A DNA stretch of 53,998 bases from SIG565 sp045646145 (GTDB lineage: Bacteria; Bacillota; Clostridia; Oscillospirales; Acutalibacteraceae), in the NCBI GenBank assembly GCA_045646145.1, contig JAZRKE010000083.1, positions 1 to 53,998 of the forward strand, read 5' to 3'. Shown piece after piece: positions 42,762-50,739 of this stretch; position 1 is the first letter of the stretch; the number at the start of each line of letters is the position of its first letter. The notes beneath the pieces were generated by a model, which worked only from the letters and a program-made list of their open reading frames with translations, was not told the origin of the DNA and did not search any database. The position numbers and the translations under genes were made by a program.

Positions 42762-43670
42762 ATGAAAGTTTTTGTAACCGGTGTTGGCGGTCAGTTAGGC
42801 CATGATGTTATGTGTGAGCTAAAGCGCCGAAACATTGAGGCTGTAGGCACAGATATAGCCGAAAATTATAGCGGCATATCGGGAACTGATGTCGAAAATA
42901 TGCCGTATGTGAGCCTTGATATAACCGATAAGGCGGCGGTAAACAAGGCAATTGAGGCAATACGCCCCGATGCCGTAATTCACTGCGCTGCATGGACTGC
43001 GGTTGATGCCGCAGAAGCGGCGGAGAATCGAGAGAAAGTATGGGCAGTAAATGTAAACGGCACTCAAAATATAGCAAACGCCTGTAAAAAACAGGATGCC
43101 AAGATGATTTACATTAGCACCGATTATGTATTCAGCGGTCAGGGCACTGAGCCTTGGGATGCCGACTGTAAGGACTTCGCTCCGCTTAATGTTTATGGAG
43201 AAAGTAAGCTATACGGTGAAAAAGCAGTAGCCGAGACGCTTCAAAAGTATTTCATTGTACGAATTGCGTGGGTATTTGGACTTAACGGCAACAATTTTAT
43301 TAAAACAATGCTGAATGTCGGCAAAAAGTTCCCCGAACTTCGCGTTGTTAACGACCAGATTGGAACACCGACCTATACGCTCGACCTGTCGCGCCTACTT
43401 GCCGATATGGTGGAAAGTGAAAAGTATGGATATTATCACGCTACAAATGAAGGTGGATATATATCCTGGTACGATTATGCCTGTGAAATTTTCAGATGTG
43501 CGGGATATACCGTAAGGGTAACCCCTGTTACAACTAAGGAATACGGCATATCCGCTGCAGCAAGGCCCTTCAATAGCCGACTGGATAAATCAAAGCTATC
43601 AAAAAACGGATTTGCTCCTTTGCCTGATTGGAAGGATGCTTTAAGCCGATATTTAAAGGAAATTGTATAA
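42762..43670 (+). CDS. rfbD: dTDP-4-dehydrorhamnose reductase
   Basis: RfbD (RmlD) reduces dTDP-4-dehydrorhamnose to dTDP-L-rhamnose. From the ATG at 42762 it has 302 residues, with the NAD(P)-binding GVGGQLGHDV and YGESK catalytic motif. The longer start at 42675 lies inside rfbB and adds unrelated residues, while AGGTAGGA precedes ATG 42762. It completes the operon and is followed by a strong terminator. Confidence 0.95.
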   Translation: MKVFVTGVGGQLGHDVMCELKRRNIEAVGTDIAENYSGISGTDVENMPYVSLDITDKAAVNKAIEAIRPDAVIHCAAWTAVDAAEAAENREKVWAVNVNGTQNIANACKKQDAKMIYISTDYVFSGQGTEPWDADCKDFAPLNVYGESKLYGEKAVAETLQKYFIVRIAWVFGLNGNNFIKTMLNVGKKFPELRVVNDQIGTPTYTLDLSRLLADMVESEKYGYYHATNEGGYISWYDYACEIFRCAGYTVRVTPVTTKEYGISAAARPFNSRLDKSKLSKNGFAPLPDWKDALSRYLKEIV

Positions 43671-43672
43671 AT

Positions 43673-43713
43673 AAAAAAGGAATCTAGCGGGAAACCATAT
43701 AGATTCCTTTTTT
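43673..43713 (+). terminator. Intrinsic terminator of the rfb operon
   Basis: AAAAAAGGAATCTA (43673-43686) pairs with TAGATTCCTTTTTT (43700-43713) in a perfect 14-bp stem, the right arm ending in six Ts. Confidence 0.85.
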
Positions 43714-43739
43714 AATCAAGACAAATACTTAGCAATAAA

Positions 43740-43768
43740 TCATATTTAATAAGTAGGCTTCATATAAT
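43740..43768 (+). promoter_or_regulatory. Predicted SigE promoter of spoIIID
   Basis: TCATATT (43740-43746) and CATATAAT (43761-43768) are 14 bases apart. These agree closely with the mother-cell SigE consensus (KMATATT, 14-15 bases, CATACAHT). In Bacillus spoIIID is transcribed by SigE. The predicted start lies about 20 bases before the ribosome binding site. Confidence 0.6.
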
Positions 43769-43796
43769 TTAACAGTCCATATAGGAGTTGATTTGT

Positions 43797-44045
43797 ATGA
43801 GGTCTGCGGCAAGCTCAAGAGCGATAGTTTTAGGAGAATATATAGCCGAAACGGGTGCTACCGTACGCGCCGCCGCAAAGCAGTTCAGGGTTAGTAAATC
43901 CACTGTGCATAAAGATGTAACCGAAAAACTCAGATACATCTCCCCCTCGCTATATGATGAGGTACGGCAGGTGCTTGAACGAAACAAGGAGGAGCGGCAT
44001 ATTCGCGGAGGCGAAGCCACCAGAAGAAAGTATAAGGGTGAATAA
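43797..44045 (+). CDS. spoIIID: Sporulation transcription factor SpoIIID
   Basis: SpoIIID is a small DNA-binding protein that switches mother-cell genes on or off after engulfment. The 82-residue protein carries the helix-turn-helix VRAAAKQFRVSKSTVHKDVTEKL and the conserved C-terminal IRGGEATRRKY. The ATG at 43797 is 9 bases after ATAGGAG and is preferred to the TTG at 43788, which has no site at a useful distance. It lies downstream of the rfb operon terminator and has its own promoter. Confidence 0.94.
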   Translation: MRSAASSRAIVLGEYIAETGATVRAAAKQFRVSKSTVHKDVTEKLRYISPSLYDEVRQVLERNKEERHIRGGEATRRKYKGE

Positions 44046-44060
44046 AGGAAATAGAGAAAT

Positions 44061-44091
44061 AAAAAGAACGGTCAAACTGACCGTTCTTTTT
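44061..44091. terminator. Bidirectional terminator between spoIIID and the ABC operon
   Basis: AAAAAGAACGGTCA (44061-44074) pairs perfectly with TGACCGTTCTTTTT (44078-44091). A-runs and T-runs on both sides allow it to end both spoIIID and the convergent DUF4340 gene, whose stop is two bases away. Confidence 0.85.
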
Positions 44092-44092
44092 G

Positions 44093-45619
44093 CTATTCTA
44101 TAACCGGAGTGCCCGTTGCAACATTTTTAATATTGCTTACAAGTTTTTCGTATGTTGTTGATGTTATAAGTCCCATTGGCACACCGTTCATTTCAATCTG
44201 ATAACGTCCGCTTGAATACGGTTTATATGAAAGAACCGTGTCGGGCGAGCCATTCGAATGAACAAGCGTTATGGTAAGGGAAGTATCCTTAATCTCTTTT
44301 GAGTCCTGTTCAACAGGTGCCATAGTGATAAACTGGCGATAGAAAGCCTTGAAATTATCAATATCCAACTCGGTTTCACCAATGAACGCCTTGTAGACTT
44401 CGCCTTCACTTTCATAAACCGTTTTAAAGTCATATGCTGAGCCATCCGCAAAGGCGGCTTTAAAGTGAGAAAGGCCTGACAGATTTTCAATCACGATATA
44501 AGAGTTATAAAAATCACTTGCTTTAGAGTTGGCAAAGGTAAGTGATGATGCGGCAATTTTATGGATTAATCCGCCGTAAGTGTCTATAGCGGCATAAAAA
44601 TTGTCATCAACCTTTGATGCCAAAATCGTATAGCGGGTATCCGCAACCGAAATTGTAAGTGAGATATCGGGATTGTCAAGCCGGTAGTTTTTAAGAGTAT
44701 CGGTATCGGGGTCAAATGCATATGCGCCGGACGAAGTAATACCGCTTGATAAAAGGTTTGCAAGCTCGGTTATTTTATCGTCATCACCTATTCTTAAAAA
44801 TGGCGAAGTGATTTTATACGAAAAATATGCATTCAGAGCTTCGTCCTCTTGCATCTCGATTTTCAAAGGAGGATCATAGTTTTGGCCCGAAATGGTAATG
44901 TAATCGAAATCGGTTAATTTGTCGCTTGTAAAGTAATTGGCATTATCTTCGGTTTGCACAACACCCGAAAGGCCGCTTGTAGTTGCAAAATCAATTGCAC
45001 TTACACCTATTAAATCGCTGATATCGTTTTTAACCAGATAAATCTTATCGCTGCTTGACAAACTACAATAATAGCCTAAATTTGCTGGGGCAGAATTACC
45101 CAATTTTACTGTTACCTGTGAGAATGCCTCGTTTCTCGGATAAAGTGTTATGGTAGTTTTTGGATCATCAAGACCATAATCCGATGGGGAACCTGTAAGC
45201 TCCTTGCTTGCTTCCAGAACGGCTGCATCTGACACGGCAGATTGTATTGCCGATGAATCGGTATAGGCAAGATTAACACCATCTATTGACCATGAAATAT
45301 CAGAGGAGCTTTCGGTTTCGGTAAGGGTGGAAATTAAGGTAAGGCTGGTATCGTCGGTTTTAATTTCAACCTTTTCAATATTATCGGAATCGATATCCAG
45401 TATATTAAAAGCAACGGGAGTGGTTTCGTCATCTTTTTCGGGAATAAACTTAATTACCGCCACTGTAGTTCCAGCCACAATAGCCACTGCCAGAAATGCC
45501 GCCAATAGTTTTTTCCACGGCTTTCTGTTTTTAGGTGTCTTATCTTCGTGAACTATGGGGGCTGAAAAGATTGTGGATTGTTGTGAATCTGTATTTGTGT
45601 TATCTATATCGAAACTCAT
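44093..45619 (-). CDS. DUF4340 extracellular membrane-anchored protein
   Basis: The 508-residue protein has a cytoplasmic N-terminus, one membrane helix at about 32-52 and a long extracytoplasmic part. The segment with LTGSPSDYGLDDPKTTITLYP and related repeats matches DUF4340, a family that accompanies GldA/F/G-like ABC operons. Its start overlaps the end of the GldG-like gene by 4 bases. The function of DUF4340 is not known; it may act as an external subunit of the exporter. This is the last gene of the leftward operon. Confidence 0.78.
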   Translation of the reverse strand: MSFDIDNTNTDSQQSTIFSAPIVHEDKTPKNRKPWKKLLAAFLAVAIVAGTTVAVIKFIPEKDDETTPVAFNILDIDSDNIEKVEIKTDDTSLTLISTLTETESSSDISWSIDGVNLAYTDSSAIQSAVSDAAVLEASKELTGSPSDYGLDDPKTTITLYPRNEAFSQVTVKLGNSAPANLGYYCSLSSSDKIYLVKNDISDLIGVSAIDFATTSGLSGVVQTEDNANYFTSDKLTDFDYITISGQNYDPPLKIEMQEDEALNAYFSYKITSPFLRIGDDDKITELANLLSSGITSSGAYAFDPDTDTLKNYRLDNPDISLTISVADTRYTILASKVDDNFYAAIDTYGGLIHKIAASSLTFANSKASDFYNSYIVIENLSGLSHFKAAFADGSAYDFKTVYESEGEVYKAFIGETELDIDNFKAFYRQFITMAPVEQDSKEIKDTSLTITLVHSNGSPDTVLSYKPYSSGRYQIEMNGVPMGLITSTTYEKLVSNIKNVATGTPVIE

Positions 45620-47199
45620 CGGTTTCTCCTCCTCAGCCAGATAATAACACCTGCGGTGATGAGCAGAATGGGAACAATTATCATAAATATAATGCGTATG
45701 GTAACGGCGCCAGTTTCACTTATCTGATCCGCAAAGGATTCCACGGTAACAGTCTTATCTAAAAAGAGAAGCTGTGAATCGGTATCAAAACCGGCTGTAA
45801 CAATGGCGGTGTTTAAAGCCGCTTCCATATTGCCGAGCTGTGAAAGCTGTGCCCATTGAGAATAGATAAAATCAAAGGTCGAGAATGCGGCGACGTAGCT
45901 TGATTTAAGCTCATCTCCCACAACATCTGAATCGGTAGTAACAATTAAATTCGGATAGCTTTGCTGTGTTAAGTCGGAAGAAGGTGTCCAGTCGCTGTCA
46001 ATTCCCAAGGGAGCGGCAACAACGGTGTCTGAAGTTGATACAACAACGCCAGTTTCCTTGGTTGAATAGGTTTCATATGCAGCCGACATAGGCAGGTTAT
46101 GTCCGAGAATATAACTTTTTGCTTCATTTGCTATTTTTAAAGAGGATTCATTATTGAAGGCTACAAGTGTTGTCGGGTCTCCCGAATAGTGATTTGAGGA
46201 ATTGGTTTCGTAAAGAATACCGTCCGAATAAGAAACGCCCCATTCTTTTAAAAATTCAACTAAATTCGGAAGATTTGTAACCGAGGTAGAAGGAATAAAG
46301 ATGAGTGAGCGACCACGGTTTCCTTCGTTATAAAGCCAGTTGTTTATAACCGAAATTTCATTGGGAAGCATATCTTTAGTTGGTGCAACAATATAAAGCT
46401 GTTCAACATCGGCGGGAATTTCAGAAATAATATTTTCGGAAATTTCGGTAACCTCAAATCCGTTGAGCTTGAGCTGTGAGCCGAACAAGGCTTCGAAAAT
46501 ATTGGAATCAGAATAGGTTGCAAGGAGGGCGGCAGACTTAGTTTCACCGCTTATGCAGGAGTTGATAGCGCTTGATAGGGCGCTTTCAAGGCGGTTAGCG
46601 GTAATCGAGTAATAATAACCGTAGCCGGAGGAATCTTCATAACGATAAATATCCTCAAAGGATACAACCTTGCTTGTTGAATTTTTGTTTTCATCTGTAT
46701 AGCGAACAATTATATCTCCGTAAAAAATTGACGGAAACTCGCTGACAATAGCCGAGCCGGCAGTCGAGCTTAAATCTAGGTATTCAACCGAAATATTGGA
46801 GTTAAGCTCTTTGTAAAGGTTGATAAGCCTGATGGTTTGCGCATAGTAGCCGCCTTCGTCATAAACGCCGAAATATTGCTGGGCGTAATAGTCCATATAT
46901 CCGTCTGAATAATCGGCTTCTGTGGCGCAAATAGTAAGCGAAACAGGCTTTTCAATACCCTTTATAAATTCGGCATTTTCTTCACTTATGCTATTTTCCC
47001 CCGAGAAAGAAAGGTCAAGCTTGAGAGATACTCGGTTTCCGAGTGCTGTAAAAAGCACATTTACTAAAATAAGGCATGCCGTAGCTATCGCAATTATTCC
47101 GATAGAGTATCCACCGTGTTTGAAAAGAGCGGCGCGGTTAAATTTACAGGTAACAACTTCGGGCTTTTCTGTTTTTCTGAAAATATTTTTAATGTTCAT
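45616..47199 (-). CDS. GldG-like ABC-transporter auxiliary protein
   Basis: The 527-residue protein has a membrane helix near the N-terminus (about 31-53) and another at the C-terminus (about 500-520) followed by a basic tail. The part between lies outside the cell and resembles the ABC_transp_aux/GldG family, with CATEADYSDGYMDYYAQ and LYIVAPTKDMLPNE. In Bacteroidetes GldG joins GldA and GldF in a transporter needed for gliding; Firmicutes have homologues without gliding. The role here is unknown but should be membrane transport. Confidence 0.78.
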   Translation of the reverse strand: MNIKNIFRKTEKPEVVTCKFNRAALFKHGGYSIGIIAIATACLILVNVLFTALGNRVSLKLDLSFSGENSISEENAEFIKGIEKPVSLTICATEADYSDGYMDYYAQQYFGVYDEGGYYAQTIRLINLYKELNSNISVEYLDLSSTAGSAIVSEFPSIFYGDIIVRYTDENKNSTSKVVSFEDIYRYEDSSGYGYYYSITANRLESALSSAINSCISGETKSAALLATYSDSNIFEALFGSQLKLNGFEVTEISENIISEIPADVEQLYIVAPTKDMLPNEISVINNWLYNEGNRGRSLIFIPSTSVTNLPNLVEFLKEWGVSYSDGILYETNSSNHYSGDPTTLVAFNNESSLKIANEAKSYILGHNLPMSAAYETYSTKETGVVVSTSDTVVAAPLGIDSDWTPSSDLTQQSYPNLIVTTDSDVVGDELKSSYVAAFSTFDFIYSQWAQLSQLGNMEAALNTAIVTAGFDTDSQLLFLDKTVTVESFADQISETGAVTIRIIFMIIVPILLITAGVIIWLRRRNR

Positions 47200-47212
47200 A
47201 TTTTACCTCCCT

Positions 47213-47914
47213 TTAAGCCCAACGGCGTTTTTCGATCGAGCGTGCAGTCAAAAATATGAAGAAAGCACAAACGCTGATCATATAAATGAGGTCAGCAACA
47301 TTCAGCACGCCGGATGTAAAACCGGTAAAGCGGTCTATGAAAGATACAGCGGATGCCACCGTCTGTAAAACGGTAGAGCTGATGGCACTCGCATAAGAGC
47401 CCAAGAACATAATTGCTAAAAACACAACAAAGGTAAGTGCGGCAGAAATAATGGGGCTTTCGGTAAGGGATGAAATAAACATACCGATAGATATCATAAC
47501 TGAGCCGAGCAGAAGCATACCTAACAGTGCATACAGATAAATCAGCCAGTTAACCGATACATAGAATGTAACTATAAGCTGGAAAATAAGGGTTGAGGCA
47601 AATCCCAATGCAAAAAGGCTGAGTGCTGCTAAAAATTTACCCAGAACTATGCCCGATATTTTAACTGGAGCAGTAAGAAGAGCCTGATCTGTTTTCTGAC
47701 GCCGGTCTTCACTGAATAGTCGCATGGTTATAAAAGGTGTTGCAAAGATAGCAACGGTTGCCATAGCTGAAAGTACAGATTCAACCTCGGGTGTGCCTGA
47801 GGAGTAGATTATGCTGAAAAACATAGCCGAAAAGAGTGTGAATGCTGCAACGATTACAAATCCCACAGGGGTTGTAAAATAAGATTTGAATTCTCTTTTA
47901 AAAATGGCGTACAT
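47213..47914 (-). CDS. ABC-2-type transporter permease (GldF-like)
   Basis: The 233-residue protein has six membrane helices and begins with the ABC-2/GldF pattern FKREFKSYFTTPVGFVIVAAF. Its start overlaps the stop of the ATPase gene, and the GldG-like gene follows 13 bases on. It likely forms the channel of the exporter encoded by 44093-48879. Confidence 0.87.
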   Translation of the reverse strand: MYAIFKREFKSYFTTPVGFVIVAAFTLFSAMFFSIIYSSGTPEVESVLSAMATVAIFATPFITMRLFSEDRRQKTDQALLTAPVKISGIVLGKFLAALSLFALGFASTLIFQLIVTFYVSVNWLIYLYALLGMLLLGSVMISIGMFISSLTESPIISAALTFVVFLAIMFLGSYASAISSTVLQTVASAVSFIDRFTGFTSGVLNVADLIYMISVCAFFIFLTARSIEKRRWA

Positions 47915-48879
47915 TATTCTTCATCCTCCTTTGTAAAGGGATTTGTGGCTGTAGCGTCGGTAAGGCGCAGGAAGATTTGCTCTAAGGTAAGCTCGTTTGA
48001 ACTTAAGTTTAAAATCGGGCGGTTGCGTTCGGCTAAGCGCTCAAACACATCGCGTCGAATATCGCAGTTCTCTTTTGGGGTCAGGAGATATTCGTATGCG
48101 TTATCCTCACGGAGTCCTTGAGATACAACGCTTTCAATGTTTTTAATACTCTGCAGAATTTTTGTAACCTCAGCTTCCGGACCTAAAACACGCACAACTA
48201 AGGAATGGTCGCTTGAGAGGTTCTTAGATAGGTTTTCGGCGGTATCGTTAGCAACCAGTTTGCCGCCGTTTATGATTAAAATTCTCTTGCAGACAGCCTG
48301 TATCTCCGACAGGATGTGCGAAGAGAGAATAACGGTGTGGTTTTTGCCGAGCTTTGCAATCAACTCCCGGATTTCGATTATTTGCTTTGGGTCAAGGCCA
48401 ACGGTTGGCTCGTCAAGAATCAGCACGTCAGGGTTGCCCACAAGCGCAGAGGCAATACCTACACGCTGTCTATATCCCTTTGAAAGATTTTTAATAAGAC
48501 GATTGGCTACATTATCAATTTTAACAAGGCCTAAGATTTCTTCAATATGTGCTTTTTTTGGAAATCTAACCTTTTTGAGCTCGTATATAAAATAAAGATA
48601 TTCGGTAACCGTCATATCAGGGTAGAGGGGTGGAATTTCAGGCAAATAACCGATTCTGCGTTTTGCATACTCACTTTGCTCTAAAATATTATATCCATCA
48701 ATGCTGACTGAACCTGAGGTAGACGAAATATAGCCGGTTAAAATGTTCATAATTGTAGATTTTCCTGCACCGTTAGGTCCGAGAAAGCCCACAATTTCAC
48801 CTTTATTAATGGTGAAGGAAACATCATCAACGGCAACATGCTTACCATATTTTTTGGATAAGGATTTTACCTCAATCAT
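47914..48879 (-). CDS. ABC transporter ATP-binding protein (GldA-like)
   Basis: The 321-residue ATPase has Walker A GPNGAGKST, the signature LSKGYRQRV, Walker B VLILDEPTVGLDP and the switch histidine in ILSSHIL. A C-terminal extension of about 90 residues resembles the GldA/DUF4162 tail. It is first in the leftward operon with the permease, GldG-like and DUF4340 genes. AAGGAGGC precedes the ATG. Confidence 0.9.
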   Translation of the reverse strand: MIEVKSLSKKYGKHVAVDDVSFTINKGEIVGFLGPNGAGKSTIMNILTGYISSTSGSVSIDGYNILEQSEYAKRRIGYLPEIPPLYPDMTVTEYLYFIYELKKVRFPKKAHIEEILGLVKIDNVANRLIKNLSKGYRQRVGIASALVGNPDVLILDEPTVGLDPKQIIEIRELIAKLGKNHTVILSSHILSEIQAVCKRILIINGGKLVANDTAENLSKNLSSDHSLVVRVLGPEAEVTKILQSIKNIESVVSQGLREDNAYEYLLTPKENCDIRRDVFERLAERNRPILNLSSNELTLEQIFLRLTDATATNPFTKEDEE

Positions 48880-49042
48880 AAAAAAGCCTCCTTAAATCAG
48901 TTAATAAAATATTAGCAGAGAAATTTGCAAACTTTGTAAATAAATTATTAATATTTATTATACTATAATATTTCGTACGATACAAGCAAATATTGACTTT
49001 TTATTGAAAGCAAGTTAATATTAATTAGTAAGGAGTGATTTT
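48880..49042. promoter_or_regulatory. Divergent A+T-rich promoter region
   Basis: The gap separates the leftward ABC operon and the rightward DUF1015 gene. For DUF1015, TTGACT (48993-48998) and TAATAT (49016-49021) are 17 bases apart, followed by AAGGAG. On the minus strand a less clear promoter is present. A short palindrome TCGTACGA (48973-48980) lies between them; nothing more was recognised. Confidence 0.5.
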
Positions 49043-50305
49043 ATGGCAGAAATTAAAGAATTTGCCGCCCTTCGTTTTACCGAAAAGGCAGGCAGCATAG
49101 GTGAATTGGTGTGTCCGCCTTATGATATTATAAGCGAACAGGAAAAACTTGGATATATCAATAAAAATGATAATAATATTATCTGTCTTGAAGCCCCCGA
49201 ACAGACTAAAGAGGGTTATAACGGCGCAAAGTTAGAGCTTGAAAAAAGACTTTTTGATGGTGTTTTGGCACAGGAAAAAACACCCGCTCTTTATATTTAT
49301 GAGGAAGAATTTGAGGTTGAGGGTAAACGATATAGCTTTAGAGGCGTTACAGCCTATGTTAAGCTGCACGAATTTTCTGAGGGTGTAATTTTACCCCACG
49401 AGCACACACTTTCTAAGGCTAAGACCGACCGTTTGAATCTTCTTAAAACAACGGGCTGCAGCTTTAGTCAGATTTACTCGCTTTATAGCGATGAGGACGG
49501 CAAAATTCCTGCCGTGATAGCCGAATTATCGAAGGGTGCGCCCGATATAGAGTTTACCGATGAAGAGGGCGTAACCCATAGAATGTGGATAGCCTCCAAA
49601 AGTGAAAAAACCGCCGAGCTTTGCACACTTTTTGAAAGTAAAAAGCTATATATTGCCGACGGACACCACCGCTACGAAACCGCACTTAATTATAGGCGCT
49701 ACTTAAAGGAAATCGGCGAAGAAAATGAGAACGCCGAATATATTATGATGTTCTTAGTAGATATGCAAAATGACGGTCTTGTTGTTTTTCCAACTCACCG
49801 AATTATTTTAGGTCTGGATAATTTTGATAGCACCGAATTGCTCACGAAATCGGCGGAGTATTTCCATATTAGCAAAGAATGCAGGAATATTGAGGATTCC
49901 TTAAAGGAAGAATATGAAAAGGGTAATACTGCCTTCGGTTTCTATGATGGTACCGAAAATTATCTTATGGTGTTAAAGGATAAGGCAATTTTGAGTGAAG
50001 TTCTATCCAATATGGGCGAAGCTCTGAGAGGGCTCGATGTAACGGTGCTTCACAGCCTTATTTTAGAGGGAATTTTAGGTATTGATAAGGAAAATCTGGC
50101 TAATCAGATAAATCTAAGATATACCCGTAGCATATTTGAAGCCAAAGAAGCGGTAGAAAACGGTGCGGACTGTTGTTTTATTCTTAATCCAACAAGGGTT
50201 AGTGAAATTGCTGATGTAGCGGCGGCAGGAGACACAATGCCGCAAAAATCAACCTATTTCTATCCTAAACTCATAACAGGACTTGTTATAAATAAGGTAA
50301 AATAA
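49043..50305 (+). CDS. DUF1015 family protein
   Basis: The 420-residue protein matches DUF1015 (HTH-containing kinase-like family of unknown function) with VCPPYDIISEQEK, LPHEHTLSKAKTDRL, the YIADGHHRYETAL motif and the C-terminal NPTRVSEIADVAAAGDTMPQKSTYFYPKL. These DUF1015 genes often stand near serine or phosphoserine metabolism genes elsewhere, but not here. The biochemical role is not established. It is a single gene with the promoter described above. Confidence 0.88.
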   Translation: MAEIKEFAALRFTEKAGSIGELVCPPYDIISEQEKLGYINKNDNNIICLEAPEQTKEGYNGAKLELEKRLFDGVLAQEKTPALYIYEEEFEVEGKRYSFRGVTAYVKLHEFSEGVILPHEHTLSKAKTDRLNLLKTTGCSFSQIYSLYSDEDGKIPAVIAELSKGAPDIEFTDEEGVTHRMWIASKSEKTAELCTLFESKKLYIADGHHRYETALNYRRYLKEIGEENENAEYIMMFLVDMQNDGLVVFPTHRIILGLDNFDSTELLTKSAEYFHISKECRNIEDSLKEEYEKGNTAFGFYDGTENYLMVLKDKAILSEVLSNMGEALRGLDVTVLHSLILEGILGIDKENLANQINLRYTRSIFEAKEAVENGADCCFILNPTRVSEIADVAAAGDTMPQKSTYFYPKLITGLVINKVK

Positions 50306-50332
50306 AAAATTTTGCGATACTAAAAAAAGTTG

Positions 50333-50361
50333 TTGACAAAACAGGTAAATTTGTTTATAAT
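50333..50361 (+). promoter_or_regulatory. Consensus sigma-A promoter of the tRNA pair
   Basis: TTGACA (50333-50338) and TATAAT (50356-50361) are perfect consensus hexamers 17 bases apart, as expected for a strong tRNA promoter. It is enclosed by a perfect 12-bp inverted repeat (50313-50324 and 50364-50375). Confidence 0.88.
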
Positions 50362-50380
50362 ACTTTAGTATCGCATATAT

Positions 50381-50457
50381 GGCTGTATAGCTCAGTTGGC
50401 TAGAGCATTCGGTTCATACCCGGAGTGTCATTGGTTCGAGTCCAATTACAGCCACCA
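50381..50457 (+). tRNA. tRNA-Met (CAT)
   Basis: A full cloverleaf can be folded: acceptor GGCTGTA with TACAGCC, D arm, anticodon stem TTCGG/CCGGA and loop TTCATAC with anticodon CAT at 50415-50417, T arm ATTGG/CCAAT. CCA is encoded. The sequence resembles Firmicute elongator tRNA-Met rather than initiator (the first base pair is G-C). A tRNA-Ile2 with a modified CAT anticodon is less likely. Confidence 0.9.
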
Positions 50458-50462
50458 TATAT

Positions 50463-50538
50463 GGCCCGGTGGTCAAGAGGCCTAAGACACCGCCCTTTCA
50501 CGGCGGTAACACGGGTTCGAATCCCGTCCGGGTCACCA
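50463..50538 (+). tRNA. tRNA-Glu (TTC)
   Basis: The cloverleaf has acceptor GGCCCGG with CCGGGTC, anticodon stem CCGCC/GGCGG and loop CTTTCAC with anticodon TTC at 50497-50499, and T arm ACGGG/CCCGT. CCA is encoded. It is five bases after tRNA-Met and shares its promoter. Its last 21 bases and seven bases downstream are repeated at 50681-50708. Confidence 0.93.
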
Positions 50539-50708
50539 AATAAAAGAATCATCCAAAAGGATGGTTCTTTTATTTTTGTTGTGTTGTATGAGGGATTCGA
50601 ACAGGAGGGAGCGAAGCGGAAGAAAACAGTTCGGTGAACTGTTTTCGCCGACGTGGGCGTGTAGGTGCGTTGCACCGTAGCGAATCCCGTCCGGGTCACC
50701 AAATAAAA
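50518..50708 (+). repeat. Duplicated tRNA-Glu 3' end bracketing a 163-bp insertion
   Basis: A 28-bp sequence is present twice without mismatch, at 50518-50545 (T-arm to just past the CCA end of tRNA-Glu) and at 50681-50708. Between the copies lie a terminator, an 11-bp perfect hairpin (GAAAACAGTTC at 50622-50632 with GAACTGTTTTC at 50636-50646), and GGGATTCG (50592-50599), the inverse of CGAATCCC at the second copy (50681-50688). Direct repeats of a tRNA 3' end are the usual trace of integration there, but the insert holds no gene. It may be a small non-autonomous tRNA-associated element. Confidence 0.75.
50542..50573 (+). terminator. Intrinsic terminator after tRNA-Glu
   Basis: AAAAGAATCATCC pairs with GGATGGTTCTTTT (one wobble) around AAAA and is followed by ATTTTTG. 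It ends the tRNA transcript and belongs to the inserted part of the direct-repeat structure. Confidence 0.75.
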
Positions 50709-50738
50709 AGCACTCAATCTTATGATTGGGTGCTTTTT
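50705..50738. terminator. Bidirectional terminator between the tRNA region and ksgA
   Basis: AAAAAGCACTCAATC (50705-50719) pairs with GATTGGGTGCTTTTT (50724-50738, one wobble). On the minus strand it follows the ksgA stop codon by one base. It probably was the original terminator of tRNA-Glu before the insertion. Confidence 0.8.
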
Positions 50739-50739
50739 G

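Noticed and set aside
43769..44020. Minus-strand frame opposite spoIIID
   Set aside because: Antisense of a conserved gene; no family and low-quality start.
48973..48980. TCGTACGA palindrome between the ABC operon and DUF1015
   Set aside because: Eight bases only and no matching second site; could be chance.
50400..50717. Open frames across the tRNA genes on both strands (50425-50637 plus, 50400-50717 minus)
   Set aside because: They run through two complete tRNAs and the repeat element; the peptides only reflect tRNA sequence.
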